DNA from: Plantactinospora soyae
GTDB taxonomy: Bacteria > Actinomycetota > Actinomycetes > Mycobacteriales > Micromonosporaceae
Assembly: GCF_014874095.1 (NCBI RefSeq)
Contig: NZ_JADBEB010000001.1
Location: 7,626,001 to 7,690,000, forward strand
Direction of reading: 5' to 3'
Length of the DNA: 64,000 bases
The position numbers were made by a program, and so were the translations under genes. Positions 51,257-60,495 of this stretch are shown here, piece by piece. Under the pieces are notes generated by a model. That model was not told the origin of the DNA. It saw only the letters and a list, made by a program, of their open reading frames with translations, and did no database searches. Every line of letters begins with the position of its first letter. The stretch's first letter is position 1.

Positions 51257-53916
51257 GTAGCACTCCCTGTCGCGTCGCTTGTCGCCGAGGCGTTCACCAG
51301 CTTGGGACGGCGGGCGGCCACGCCGCGGGCGTAGGCGGCCATCGCGTTGGCCACCTCGGCCGGGTCGCGGTGCTCCGAGACGGGCTGCTGCTCCCGGGCC
51401 GGCGGTGCGACGCCGCCCGGCACGAGATGCCGCTGCGGTTGGCGGATCGGGAGCCCGGACGGGGTGGTTCCGACGATGTCGGGGTTGACCAGTTCGGTGG
51501 CGGCCCGCCAGCCCTCGTCGGCCCGGGTCTGCCAACCCGTCGCGGCATAGCCGCCGGCCCCGTTGGACGTGCCGTTGGGAGGACCGCCACCGACCTCCGG
51601 TGTGGCCACCGGCGTCGGAGTACCCGCCCCGCCCGGGACGCCCGCGCCGACCGGGGTGCCCGACCCGACCGGGGTGCCCGACCCGTTGGCCGGGACCGTC
51701 GGGGCCGGGACGCCCGCCCGGTCGGTACGGAACCAGTTGTTGACCTGCTCGAAGATGACAAGCTCCTGGGTCGGGTCGTCGCCCCTGCCCGGATGCGTGG
51801 GGGCCGGCCGGAAGACCGATCCGACCGGCAGGGCCCGGTCGGTCGCCGTCTTGCGGGCCGGGCCGTTCGCGGTGACCGGAGCGGGTGGGGCGAGTGTGGC
51901 GGTGCCCCGGACCCGGCTCTCCGGAATGCTGGCCAGGCGTCCGGGTGCCAACAGTTGGGACTCGGGCGGTATCGGCCGGATCAGCGACGCGGGCAGCGAC
52001 ACCTCGGCGATCGTGCCGAGCTTGGGTCCCGGACGCAGTTCGACCGCGACCCCGAGGCGGCCGGCGAGCTGACCGACCACCACCAGGCCCATCGCACGGA
52101 CCGCCGCGACGTCCGTCGCCGGTGGCCTGGCCAGCAGTTCGTTGAGTTGGGCCAGCCGTTGCAACGACAGTCCGACTCCCTCGTCGCTGACCTGGACGAT
52201 GACCCGGTCGCCCAGGCTGCGGGCGGTCACCCAGGCCTCGGTCTCCGGCGGCGAGTAGGCGGTCGCGTTGTCCATCAGCTCGGCGAGCAGGTGCACCACC
52301 TCGTCCACCTTGTCGGCGGCCACCGCCACGTCCGGGTCGACGACGCCGATCCGGACCCTGGTGTAGTGCTCGATCTGGGACAGCGCCGCCTGTACGACCT
52401 TCTGCATCGGCACGTCCTCGTGCCGGACCCGCCCGACGCCCACACCGCCGAGCACCAGAAGGCTGGCGTTGATCCGTCCCATCCGGGTCGCCAGGCTGTC
52501 CAGGGTGTAGAGCTGTTGCAGCCGTTCCGGATCGGTCTCGTCCCGCTCGACCCGGTCCACCTGGGCGAGTACGGCATCGACGAGCCGCTGCTCGCGGCGA
52601 CTGAGGTGGACGAAGATGTCGGCCGTGTTGGCCCGCATGACCGCCTGCTCGGCGGCGGTGCGTACGGCCGCCTGGTGCACGGCGCTGAACGCCTGGCCGA
52701 CCTCACCGATCTCGTCGCCGCTGGACGCCTCCAGCGCCGACGACGACTGCCGGGCGAGCGCCTCGGGCTGGATCCCGGCGCTGTCGATGTTGCGCAGGTC
52801 CGCGACCATGGCCGGCAGTTCGGTGAAGGCGACGACGTGCGCGGCGTCCCGCAGCCGCCGCAGCCGTCGGGTGATCTGCCGGGCGACCGCCCAGGTCACC
52901 AGGACGGTCAACCCGAGCGCCACCGCCATCGCGGCGCCCTCGGCGAACGCCCGCCAGCGCTGCTCGACCCGGGCCGCGTCGACGTCGGCCAGCACGGCCG
53001 CGTCGACCCGCTGCTGCACCTCGAACAGCCGCGCCGCCCAGCCCTGGGTGGCGCCGATCCAGGCGTTGGTGGCGACCTCGAGCGGGGCGCCGATCTCGGC
53101 GCGGGAGACCTGGTCCTGGAGGCGTTGCAGGACCAGTGCCTCCTTGCCGCTGCCCGCCTGCTCCCACCACACCTTCCAGTCCGACGGGGCGAGGCTGAGG
53201 AAGGCGAGGCTGGACTCGGTGAAGCCGGTCCGGGCGGCGGTGATGTCCTGCTGCATCGCCGGGGTCAGCTGCCCGGCGGCGATCGCCCGGAGCACCGCGA
53301 CCTGCTGCTGGCCGAGCGCCTCGGCGGTCTTCGACAGCGCGGCGGCGGCCCGGATCCCGTCGGCGACCTCGGCCGAGACGACCCCCTGGGCGATGGACTC
53401 CCGGTATGCGAGCAGGTCCGCGATGATGATCCGGTAGCTGAACGTGGTGGCGGAGACGGCGGCGTGGGCCGCGGTGCGTACCTGGGTACGCAGTGGCGGC
53501 AGCGCGGCGAGCGCATTGTCGATCCGTCCGAGCACCACGGCCGCGCCGGACGACGCATCCGAGGCGAGCGCCCGTTGCCGGTGGTAGCGCGCGACTATCT
53601 CGTCCGTGTCGCCGGCCTGCCGGGCGTAGGTGTCCTGCTGCCGCGGACTGGCCGAGGTCAACAGGTCGGCCGCGGCGGCCCGTTCCCGTTGCAGCTGGTA
53701 GGCGAGCCGGCCGGCCTCCGCGCCCAACTGGGCGAGCACACCGAGATCGCTGGCCTGCCCGGCCTGCCGGGCGCTGTCGGCCAGCGCCAGCCCGGCGAAG
53801 CCGACGACCGCCACCAGGGGGGCGGCCACGATGATGCGCATCCGAGAGGCGATCTTCCAACCCCGTCGACGTACGGGCTGAGGCCGGGCCGCGTGGGATC
53901 TAGTGGTCGAGGCCAA
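51253..53916 (-). CDS. NIT-domain sensor histidine kinase-like protein (conservon CvnA-like)
   Basis: An 887-residue membrane sensor. A membrane segment at about 25-47 is followed by a nitrate/nitrite-sensing (NIT) type extracellular helical domain to about 320, a second membrane segment (about 328-346), HAMP, and a long helical linker with [26 protein letters not shown]. The ATP-binding part has [28 protein letters not shown] and [14 protein letters not shown]. No classical H-box His is evident, as in CvnA proteins. The last 250 residues are disordered and Pro/Gly-rich. The start is a TTG at 53916 with GGAG upstream. It probably senses a small ligand for the downstream importer. Confidence 0.88.
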   Translation of the reverse strand: MASTTRSHAARPQPVRRRGWKIASRMRIIVAAPLVAVVGFAGLALADSARQAGQASDLGVLAQLGAEAGRLAYQLQRERAAAADLLTSASPRQQDTYARQAGDTDEIVARYHRQRALASDASSGAAVVLGRIDNALAALPPLRTQVRTAAHAAVSATTFSYRIIIADLLAYRESIAQGVVSAEVADGIRAAAALSKTAEALGQQQVAVLRAIAAGQLTPAMQQDITAARTGFTESSLAFLSLAPSDWKVWWEQAGSGKEALVLQRLQDQVSRAEIGAPLEVATNAWIGATQGWAARLFEVQQRVDAAVLADVDAARVEQRWRAFAEGAAMAVALGLTVLVTWAVARQITRRLRRLRDAAHVVAFTELPAMVADLRNIDSAGIQPEALARQSSSALEASSGDEIGEVGQAFSAVHQAAVRTAAEQAVMRANTADIFVHLSRREQRLVDAVLAQVDRVERDETDPERLQQLYTLDSLATRMGRINASLLVLGGVGVGRVRHEDVPMQKVVQAALSQIEHYTRVRIGVVDPDVAVAADKVDEVVHLLAELMDNATAYSPPETEAWVTARSLGDRVIVQVSDEGVGLSLQRLAQLNELLARPPATDVAAVRAMGLVVVGQLAGRLGVAVELRPGPKLGTIAEVSLPASLIRPIPPESQLLAPGRLASIPESRVRGTATLAPPAPVTANGPARKTATDRALPVGSVFRPAPTHPGRGDDPTQELVIFEQVNNWFRTDRAGVPAPTVPANGSGTPVGSGTPVGAGVPGGAGTPTPVATPEVGGGPPNGTSNGAGGYAATGWQTRADEGWRAATELVNPDIVGTTPSGLPIRQPQRHLVPGGVAPPAREQQPVSEHRDPAEVANAMAAYARGVAARRPKLVNASATSDATGSAT

Positions 53917-54010
53917 GGCTGACTCCCACGGCTCGTCATCGAGGGGATCTGCATCTTGCAGTTAGCAAATCCCATTGCGCCGGACAAGAACGACGGATAA
54001 CAGGGTTAGC
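53917..54010. other. promoter-bearing gap upstream of the sensor operon
   Basis: AT-richer than average (53950-54010). It probably holds the promoter of the sensor-transporter operon, but I could not place a single best -10/-35 pair. Confidence 0.35.
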
Positions 54011-54035
54011 AGTGGTACAAACAGCTCGTACCACT
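54011..54035. promoter_or_regulatory. palindrome AGTGGTAC-N9-GTACCACT
   Basis: Perfect 8-bp arms in the 229-bp gap between the sensor kinase start and the convergently oriented end of the XRE gene; 95-119 bp upstream of the kinase start. An operator for the sensor-transporter operon or an XRE terminator; the nine-base AT-rich loop and lack of G/C bulk favour an operator. Confidence 0.6.
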
Positions 54036-54145
54036 ATCTGTACCCGCCGATGAACAGGCAGTTACATCCACAGCCAGTGACGTCCGCCCGGTTCCCGGGA
54101 CGTCGGTCGTAGCGGCTTCCATCGACCGCCATGGCCGCCTCGAAC

Positions 54146-54742
54146 TCAGCGGCGGCGGCCCAGCGCGCCGACCCGACCACGCCGGTGGGACTCGGTGTAC
54201 GGCCGATGTGGCTCTCCGGCCGGCCGACGAGGCTCCGCCGGCTGTGGTGCTGGCTCGGCCGCCGGATCGCCGGCCGCCAGCGGCTGCTGGTGCGGGTGGT
54301 CCGCTTCCGGATGCTGATGCTGGTCGGTTGGGAAGTGGATCCGCAGCATCTGGTCGATCAGCTCCCGCAGCTCGTCGATCGCCTCCACCACGGACTGTGG
54401 ATCGTGGCGGGCCGGGTCCGAGGCGAACTCCGCCAACCGCTCGGCTTCGCTGCCGCGTGGTCCACGACGCCCGTCGGCGGCGATCTGCTCGCGCGCCACC
54501 CGGGGCCAGAGCGCGGTGAGCAGACCTCCGGTACCGAGCGCCTCGTCACAGCGGACGGCCAGTTCCTGACTGCCGTAGCGGCGGCCCGCCTCCACCGCCG
54601 CCACCGTCTCCCGGCTGAACCGGACCCGGTCGGCGAGGGCACGCTGGGTCAGCCCCTTGCGGGTACGCCAGCGGCGCAGTTCCCGTTGAAACTGTCGCGT
54701 GGCCATCGAGTCCGCAGTACCTGACGAGAACGCAGCGTCCAT
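54146..54742 (-). CDS. XRE family helix-turn-helix regulator
   Basis: A 198-residue regulator from the ATG at 54742 (MDAAFSSGTADSMATRQFQREL), preceded by GAAGGTGAG. The Cro/C1 helix-turn-helix reads LRRWRTRKGLTQRALADRVRFSRETVAAVEAGRRYGSQELAVRCDEAL at about 17-65. The C-terminal half has an acidic helix (FASDPARHDPQSVVEAIDELRELIDQML), then a His/Pro/Arg-rich disordered tail. The HTH resembles that of DUF5753 regulators but the DUF5753 domain is missing. Two AGATCATGAG direct repeats upstream are candidate auto-operators. Confidence 0.85.
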   Translation of the reverse strand: MDAAFSSGTADSMATRQFQRELRRWRTRKGLTQRALADRVRFSRETVAAVEAGRRYGSQELAVRCDEALGTGGLLTALWPRVAREQIAADGRRGPRGSEAERLAEFASDPARHDPQSVVEAIDELRELIDQMLRIHFPTDQHQHPEADHPHQQPLAAGDPAAEPAPQPAEPRRPAGEPHRPYTESHRRGRVGALGRRR

Positions 54743-54782
54743 TTGCTCACCTTCGTTGGTCAGCGATTCGAGCAGTCGAGCC

Positions 54783-54813
54783 AGATCATGAGACCTGCGC
54801 CACAGATCATGAG
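54783..54813. promoter_or_regulatory. AGATCATGAG direct repeats, 21 bp apart
   Basis: Identical 10-bp sites at 54783-54792 and 54804-54813, each containing TCATGA. The 21-bp period places both on the same helix face, 41-71 bp upstream of the XRE start. Confidence 0.6.
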
Positions 54814-55257
54814 CCGGCATTTGCCGGGGCCAATTCTTACCGCCCGCGGGACGGGTGTGAAGACGTACGCGGCACCTGTCGTTTCCGGTAACTGAAAACC
54901 TCGTTGGCAGATCTACTTGACGGTACGGAAATGATCTCGGCCGCACCCCCTGATCGCCACCTGTTGCCCGGATTCATCCCTTCCGCCGTGAGCGGCGAAT
55001 GGCGACACTCCGCAATGGTCGACGAAGATCGGGACCCGGGACCGGGCGGGTCCGGGCGATGCGGTCCGGTCCGGCACGGGCCCGGCAGCAGGGCCGAGAG
55101 CCGGACACCGCCGGAGCGCGCCGGCTCGACGAGCGGAGATCAGCGCCGGGCCCGACGGGCCTCGACCGACCGGAACGCCCGGGTACGCGCGGCGGATACC
55201 GCCGGGACAGACACCGGGCGAACCATCAACCGAATTGGTTATCCGACACGGGATTGG
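54814..55257. other. long gap without a convincing gene
   Basis: A rightward frame crosses this stretch but is rich in Arg/Gly/Pro, has no ribosome site and runs antisense into the P450 gene; it is a shadow. I see no strong hairpin. Confidence 0.45.
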
Positions 55258-56550
55258 CTACGCAGCGCGTGCGGGTACCGCCTCCGGTGGATCATCGTAC
55301 CGTTCCCTGGGAACGCTGCTGACATTGATGACAGCGGGCAGGACCCGATGCGCCCGGAACGCGACATTGGGCTTGTAGACACTCACGTGGCCGGGCGCCA
55401 GACGAAGCCCCGGAATTGTCTCCGCGAGCCGGACGAGCGCGATCCGCGCCTCCAGCCGGGCCAGCGCGGCACCGATGCAAAAATGCGGACCGTAACCAAA
55501 GGACAGATGATCCTTGGCGTCCCTACGGTCCGGATCGAAGTTGTCCGGGTGGGCGAACATCGCCGGATCGCGGTTGGCGGCACCGATGACCAGCAGGCAG
55601 CGCGCGCCGGCCGGAATGGTCACTCCACCGATCGTCACCGGTCGCAGCGTCACCCGCAGCCAGCCGTCGATGGCCGGACCGAACCGCAACGACTCCTCCA
55701 GGAACGCCGGCACACTCTCCGGCTCCTCGGCCATCCGTCGCCACCGGCCGGGAACCGACAGAGCCTGCTCCAGACCGTGGGCCAGCAACCCGGCCGTGGT
55801 CTCGTGCCCCGCCACCAGCAGGTTGAACGCCATGCTGGCCACCTCGGCAGGGGTCAGCACGCTGTCGTCGCCGTCGCGGTACCGCAGCGCCCGGCTGATG
55901 AAGTCGTCACCGGTCAGGTCGCCGTCCACCCGCCGCGCCACCAGGTCCTGGCAGTAGTGCCAGAACTCCAGCAGGCCCTGGGCCAGCCGCACCTGCTCCG
56001 CCGGATCGGGCTGCCCCCAGATCAGCGCGATCTGACCATCGGCCCACCTTCTGATCCGGGCGACGTCCCGGTCGGGCACGCCGAGGATGTCGACCACCAC
56101 CAGCAGCGGCAGCAGGGCCGCGAACTCGGGGATCAGGTCGACCACCTCGCCCTTGCGGTCGACGAGCCCGTCGACAAGCTCGTCGACCCGGCGGCGCACG
56201 ATCGGGCCGTACTGGGCCGAGACCCGGGGCGCGGTGTTGGCGAAGGTGGCCCGCAACGCCTGGCGGGTCCGGGTGTGCACCGGCGAGTCCGCCGCGGCCG
56301 TGGTGGCCGGTACGTCGAGTTGCATCACCACCGCCAGCGCCTCCGGACACATCTCGTACACCGGGGCGAGGGTCAGCGCGTTGCCGAAGCTCTCCGGGTC
56401 GCCGAACGCCTGCCGGACGTGCTCGTGCCGAGTGATCAGCCACATCCCCAGGTCGTCGGCGTGGTGCACCTCCTCTGGGCGATTCAGGAGGTCCCGCCAG
56501 ACGGCGGCCGGATCGGTGAGATAGCTACCAGCGAACGGGCTGAGTTCCAT
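55258..56550 (-). CDS. cytochrome P450
   Basis: A soluble bacterial P450 of 430 residues, which would need ferredoxin and reductase partners encoded elsewhere. The start is the ATG at 56550 (MELSPFAGSYL), with AGGAGG upstream. Landmarks are the I-helix LVAGHETTAGLLAHGLEQ, the K-helix ExxR in FLEESLRFGP, FDPDRRDAKDHLSFGYGPHFCIGAALARLEARIAL with the haem Cys, and HVRQAFGDPESFGN near the N terminus. The sequence group resembles tailoring or xenobiotic P450s (CYP107/CYP105-like), but no biosynthetic genes are adjacent. Confidence 0.94.
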   Translation of the reverse strand: MELSPFAGSYLTDPAAVWRDLLNRPEEVHHADDLGMWLITRHEHVRQAFGDPESFGNALTLAPVYEMCPEALAVVMQLDVPATTAAADSPVHTRTRQALRATFANTAPRVSAQYGPIVRRRVDELVDGLVDRKGEVVDLIPEFAALLPLLVVVDILGVPDRDVARIRRWADGQIALIWGQPDPAEQVRLAQGLLEFWHYCQDLVARRVDGDLTGDDFISRALRYRDGDDSVLTPAEVASMAFNLLVAGHETTAGLLAHGLEQALSVPGRWRRMAEEPESVPAFLEESLRFGPAIDGWLRVTLRPVTIGGVTIPAGARCLLVIGAANRDPAMFAHPDNFDPDRRDAKDHLSFGYGPHFCIGAALARLEARIALVRLAETIPGLRLAPGHVSVYKPNVAFRAHRVLPAVINVSSVPRERYDDPPEAVPARAA

Positions 56551-57140
56551 GGCCGCCTCCTGGCCCACGCTACGGCGCGGTGTCGCAGAAGCAGCGGGCA
56601 ATACTTCACCCCATCGAGAATGTGCCGCCCCGCAACTTCTACGACGACTGGAATCTCACGATGCGCTGCGCCCGACGGTAAGTCAAGGCATTGGTTTGTG
56701 CCATTGTATTGGGCCACCGGCGGGGGGTTCGCAGAGCCGGCCGGGCGCGCGTGTCAAGCCCCGCTGCAAGTTGCGTACTGCACTTGCTTCCTGGTCACGC
56801 CCACTGGCCCGGCTGCCGACCGGTCCCGGGGCACCGTACACTGCGGACGGGTCGCCCCGGGTGCCGGCCGACACCGCGTCCGCGCCCGGACCGATGACGG
56901 AAACGGATAAGCGCCAGGAAACCGGCACCGGTCCGGCAAGGGCATTCGTAGATCAACGACAATACTAATCGGGTCTCGGAGGGGCCGATCCGACGTCCCA
57001 CGGAAACGCAATCGATCCATGCCGCTCGTCCGGCGTACACCGGGACGAGCCACAGTGTCCGGCCGGCGAAGGCTTGACATGTGTCGATCAACGGGCTGGT
57101 CTGATAGCCACGTACCTCGATGACCGTCAGGAGGTCCCTG
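56551..57140. promoter_or_regulatory. divergent promoter gap between P450 and M14 peptidase
   Basis: A 590-bp gap without a convincing gene. It holds GCAAGT-N10-ACTTGC (56766-56787), an operator-like repeat with perfect 6-bp arms, and TTGACA at 57075-57080 that may be the -35 box of the peptidase gene, though a -10 at standard spacing is not obvious. Long minus-strand frames here are antisense shadows. Confidence 0.45.
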
Positions 57141-59276
57141 TTGACCAGACGATGGTGGACGGCCACCGCCGCCACGCTCGTGCTGACCACGGCGGCGCTC
57201 GCGCACCCAGGAACGGGTGTGGCCGCGCCCGACGCCGTACCCGCCCGAGCATCCGCCCCGGTGACACTCGCCGCCGACGACACCGCGCTGATCCGCGTCG
57301 AACTCCGCGACGAGGCGCACTTCCGACAACTTCTCGCCGACGGAGCCGACATCGCGAACCGGCCACGGCAGCAGGACGGACGGATCCTCGCCGACCTGGT
57401 ACTCACCGGCCGGCAACTGGCCGCGCTCACCGCCCAGGGCGCGGTGGCCCGCCAGGTCGTACAGCGGGCGGGCGACGCCGCCCAGCGGTACACCGACAGT
57501 GTGCGTGCCGCACAGGCCCGGAACAGCGCCGGACTGCGGGCGCCGGCAGAGGGTCGCGGCGTCACTGCGGCCGCCGTCGACACACTGCACTTCCTCCAGG
57601 CGTACTGGTGGACCTCCAACGGAAAGACGTTCGTGCAGACCCAGGTGGCGACCACCGCGGCCGAGGACCCGGACGTCGAGATCACGGTGACCTGGCGGAC
57701 CGCCGACGGTACGACCGGCTCGTTCCCGCTGGTCAGGTTCTCCGATGCCGGCGAGTACCAATACCACTTCTCGGTGCCGCAGGCGGTTCCGGCCCAGCCG
57801 ACACAGGTCACCGCGACCTCCAGCCTCGGCGGCACCGCCCGGCCGAACACCCCGGCGAGGTGGCCCAACGCGACGCCGCCGGCACTGCCGGAGGGCTACC
57901 AGAAGGACTTCATCGACGCGTACCTGACCCCGGTCGACGTGCAGTCCCGGATCCGCCGGCTGGCCCGGCAGTACCCGGAACTGGTCGACGTGATCGACCT
58001 GCCACACCAGACGCAGGGCTACCGGCGCACCGCCGCCGGCTACCTCGGTGATCCGGCGGCGGCCGCCGTCGTGGTCGAGTCGGTCAGGTTCGGCGCGCAG
58101 CAGATGAACGGCGTACAGGTCCGGACCGTCGACCCGGGCCGGGCGAACCGTCCGCTGTCGGCCAGCTACCGGGACCGGGTGCTGACCATCTCGCTCGCCA
58201 CCGACGGCGCCGGCAAAACCATCAGCACCACCGACCAGGTGGCCGCATTCGTCTCCGCCCGCTATCCGCAACAGTTCTCGGCGTTCGTGGAGGACGGTTC
58301 CGCCGGGCTGCCGATGCCGATCGCCGGGCCGGTACGCCTGGACGACGGGCTCAACGGCAGCGAGGTGCCGAAGAAGCCGTGGACGGTGCAGGCGCTGCGG
58401 ATCGGTACCCACCGGGACGGCTCCCGGATCGGGGTGCTCGCCTACTCGCAGGAACACGCCCGGGAGTGGGCCACCCCGCTGGTCACCCTGGAGTTCGCGG
58501 AGCGGCTGCTGGCCAACGCCGACACCGACCCGGCGACCCGGGAGCTGCTCGACGCGGTGGACGTCTTCGTCATCCCGACCGTCAATCCGGACGGGGCGAA
58601 CTACTCGTTCCACGACGCCAACTTCCAGCGCAAGAACCTGGTCAACCACTGCACCGGGGCGCAACGCGATCCGGCCAACCGGGACTCGTGGGGAGTCGAC
58701 GTCAACCGGAACTACACCGTCGGGTCGCTCTTCGACGGCTACACCGGCGCCAGCACCAACTGCCTGTCCGGCACCTACGCCGGCACGTCGGAACTGTCGG
58801 AGGCGGAGAGCCGCAACGTCATCGACCTGGCGAAGGCGCACCCGAACATCAAGTTCGCGATGAACGTACACAGCTACGGCGGTTACTTCATGTGGCCGCC
58901 GGGCGCGTACCAGGCGGACGGGCGGATCACGCTGCCCCGGCCCTCGATCGACGAGTCGAAGATGTTTCTCGACAGCGCCCGGCGGATCGTCGGGGCGATC
59001 TCCACCGAGCGGGGCACGGTGACCTGGCCGTCCCAGACCGGCCCGGTCGCCGACGTGCTCTACTCGGCCGCCGGCAACTCCGCCGACCAGCTCTACTACG
59101 AGTTGGGCATCCTCGCCTGGGACTTCGAGGTCGGCAACGACCGGTGGAACGACGCCACCGGCGAGTGGGAGGGCGTCGGCTTCCAGCCGCCGTTCGACGA
59201 GGCCCACGCCGAGTCCCAGGAGTACGCCGCCGGCCTGGTCGAACTGCTCCGGGTCGCCAAGGACCATCAGATGTAA
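57141..59276 (+). CDS. secreted M14 family zinc carboxypeptidase
   Basis: A large secreted metallocarboxypeptidase of 711 residues from the TTG at 57141, which has AGGAGGT five bases upstream; the ATG at 57120 overlaps that site. The signal peptide is RRWWTATAATLVLTTAALAHPGTGVAAP. After an N-terminal domain of about 230 residues with a beta-rich part comes the catalytic M14 domain. Zinc ligands are His and Glu in SQEHAREWATPLV and His in MNVHSYGGYF; the catalytic Glu is likely in YYELGILAWDFEVG. The substrate is presumably peptides released outside the cell. A stop-embedded hairpin ends the gene. Confidence 0.9.
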   Translation: MTRRWWTATAATLVLTTAALAHPGTGVAAPDAVPARASAPVTLAADDTALIRVELRDEAHFRQLLADGADIANRPRQQDGRILADLVLTGRQLAALTAQGAVARQVVQRAGDAAQRYTDSVRAAQARNSAGLRAPAEGRGVTAAAVDTLHFLQAYWWTSNGKTFVQTQVATTAAEDPDVEITVTWRTADGTTGSFPLVRFSDAGEYQYHFSVPQAVPAQPTQVTATSSLGGTARPNTPARWPNATPPALPEGYQKDFIDAYLTPVDVQSRIRRLARQYPELVDVIDLPHQTQGYRRTAAGYLGDPAAAAVVVESVRFGAQQMNGVQVRTVDPGRANRPLSASYRDRVLTISLATDGAGKTISTTDQVAAFVSARYPQQFSAFVEDGSAGLPMPIAGPVRLDDGLNGSEVPKKPWTVQALRIGTHRDGSRIGVLAYSQEHAREWATPLVTLEFAERLLANADTDPATRELLDAVDVFVIPTVNPDGANYSFHDANFQRKNLVNHCTGAQRDPANRDSWGVDVNRNYTVGSLFDGYTGASTNCLSGTYAGTSELSEAESRNVIDLAKAHPNIKFAMNVHSYGGYFMWPPGAYQADGRITLPRPSIDESKMFLDSARRIVGAISTERGTVTWPSQTGPVADVLYSAAGNSADQLYYELGILAWDFEVGNDRWNDATGEWEGVGFQPPFDEAHAESQEYAAGLVELLRVAKDHQM

Positions 59277-59323
59277 GGAAGGGCCCCTTGTTATCGCTTT
59301 TTGTATAACAAGGGGCCCTTCCT
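59276..59323. terminator. hairpin with 19-bp perfect stem overlapping the stop codon
   Basis: AGGAAGGGCCCCTTGTTAT (59276-59294) pairs fully with its complement at 59305-59323, loop CGCTTTTTGT. The first A is the last base of the TAA stop. The same AGGAAGGG..CCCTTCCT ends recur at 60414-60461. Confidence 0.88.
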
Positions 59324-59347
59324 AACCCCCCGGCGGCGCGTGTGAGG

Positions 59348-60415
59348 ATGTCTCGCGTGCGGGCGGTGGTGTTCGAGGAGTTCGGCGGCCAACCGGAGGT
59401 ACGTGAGGTGCCGGATCCGGTACCCACGCCGACCGGGGTCGTCGTCAAGGTGGCGTCGACCGGGCTCTGCCGTAGCGACTGGCACGGTTGGCAGGGCCAC
59501 GATCCCGACATCCGACTGCCACACGTGCCCGGTCACGAGTTCGCCGGAGAGGTGACGGCGGTCGGATCCGCGGTACGGGGCTGGCGAACCGGTGACCGGG
59601 TGACCGCGCCCTTCGTCTGCGCCTGCGGCGACTGCCCGTCCTGCCTTGCCGGCGCCCAACAGGTCTGCGAGCGGCAGACTCAGCCGGGCTTCACCCACTG
59701 GGGCTCGTACGCCGATCTCGTCGCCATCGACCACGCGGACGTCAACCTGGTCCGGCTGCCGGACGAGCTGAGCTTCGCCGGCGCCGCCGCCCTCGGCTGC
59801 CGCTTCGCCACCGCCTTCCGCGCGGTCGTCACCCAGGGGCGGCTGTCCCCGGGCGAGTGGGTGGCCGTGCACGGCTGCGGCGGCGTCGGGCTCTCCGCCC
59901 TGATGATCGCGGCCGCCTGCGGCGCGCGGGTGGTGGCGGTGGACGTCACACCGGCCGCGCTGGAACTGGCCCGCCGGTTCGGTGCCACGGTCTGCCTGGA
60001 CGGCTCGGCCCTGTCCGACCCCGGTGCGGTGGCCGCCGCGATACGGGAGGTCACCGGCGGGGGCGCACACCTGTCCCTCGACGCGCTGGGCAGCGAGCCG
60101 ACCTGCGTCGGGTCGATCGAGAGCCTCCGGCGCCGGGGGCGGCACGTCCAGGTCGGCCTGCTGCCCGCCGTGGGCGGCCGGACCGCCCTGCCGATGGACC
60201 GGGTCATCGCGTACGAGTTGGAGCTGCGTGGCAGCCACGGGATGGCCGCGCACGCGTACCCGGAGATGCTGGCGCTGGTCAGCGCCGGCGTTCTCCGCCC
60301 GGCGGACCTGATCACCCAGACGATCGCCCTCGCCGACGCGCCCGAGGCGCTGGTCGGGCTGGACCGGCCACCCATCGGCGGCATCCGGCTCGTCCAACCG
60401 GACCACCCCGGTTAG
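59348..60415 (+). CDS. zinc-dependent alcohol dehydrogenase
   Basis: A 355-residue medium-chain alcohol dehydrogenase from the ATG at 59348 ([18 protein letters not shown]); the GTG at 59342 is a close alternative. Catalytic zinc residues are in GLCRSDW and PGHEFAGEV, structural zinc Cys in [18 protein letters not shown], and the cofactor turn is [24 protein letters not shown]. It would oxidise or reduce an alcohol/aldehyde pair in the cytosol. It is bracketed on both sides by AGGAAGGG-type hairpins, so it is an isolated transcription unit. Confidence 0.9.
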   Translation: MSRVRAVVFEEFGGQPEVREVPDPVPTPTGVVVKVASTGLCRSDWHGWQGHDPDIRLPHVPGHEFAGEVTAVGSAVRGWRTGDRVTAPFVCACGDCPSCLAGAQQVCERQTQPGFTHWGSYADLVAIDHADVNLVRLPDELSFAGAAALGCRFATAFRAVVTQGRLSPGEWVAVHGCGGVGLSALMIAAACGARVVAVDVTPAALELARRFGATVCLDGSALSDPGAVAAAIREVTGGGAHLSLDALGSEPTCVGSIESLRRRGRHVQVGLLPAVGGRTALPMDRVIAYELELRGSHGMAAHAYPEMLALVSAGVLRPADLITQTIALADAPEALVGLDRPPIGGIRLVQPDHPG

Positions 60416-60461
60416 GAAGGGGCCCTTCTTCTACAGGAAACGATAAGAAGGGGCCCTTCCT
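60414..60461. terminator. hairpin with 17-bp perfect stem overlapping the stop codon
   Basis: AGGAAGGGGCCCTTCTT (60414-60430) and its complement (60445-60461), loop CTACAGGAAACGAT. The TAG stop of the dehydrogenase (60413-60415) runs into the first arm. Same family as 59276-59323. Confidence 0.88.
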
Positions 60462-60495
60462 TGCACTTCGGCGTTCGGGTGCTTTCATTGGTGCC

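Noticed and set aside
51370-53922. 850-codon plus-strand frame opposite the NIT sensor kinase
   Set aside because: Antisense shadow of the kinase gene; low-complexity translation and no start context.
56754-59267. 837-codon minus-strand frame opposite the M14 peptidase
   Set aside because: It is a shadow: repetitive Arg/Val/Gly composition without domains, while the plus strand has a signal peptide and zinc ligands.
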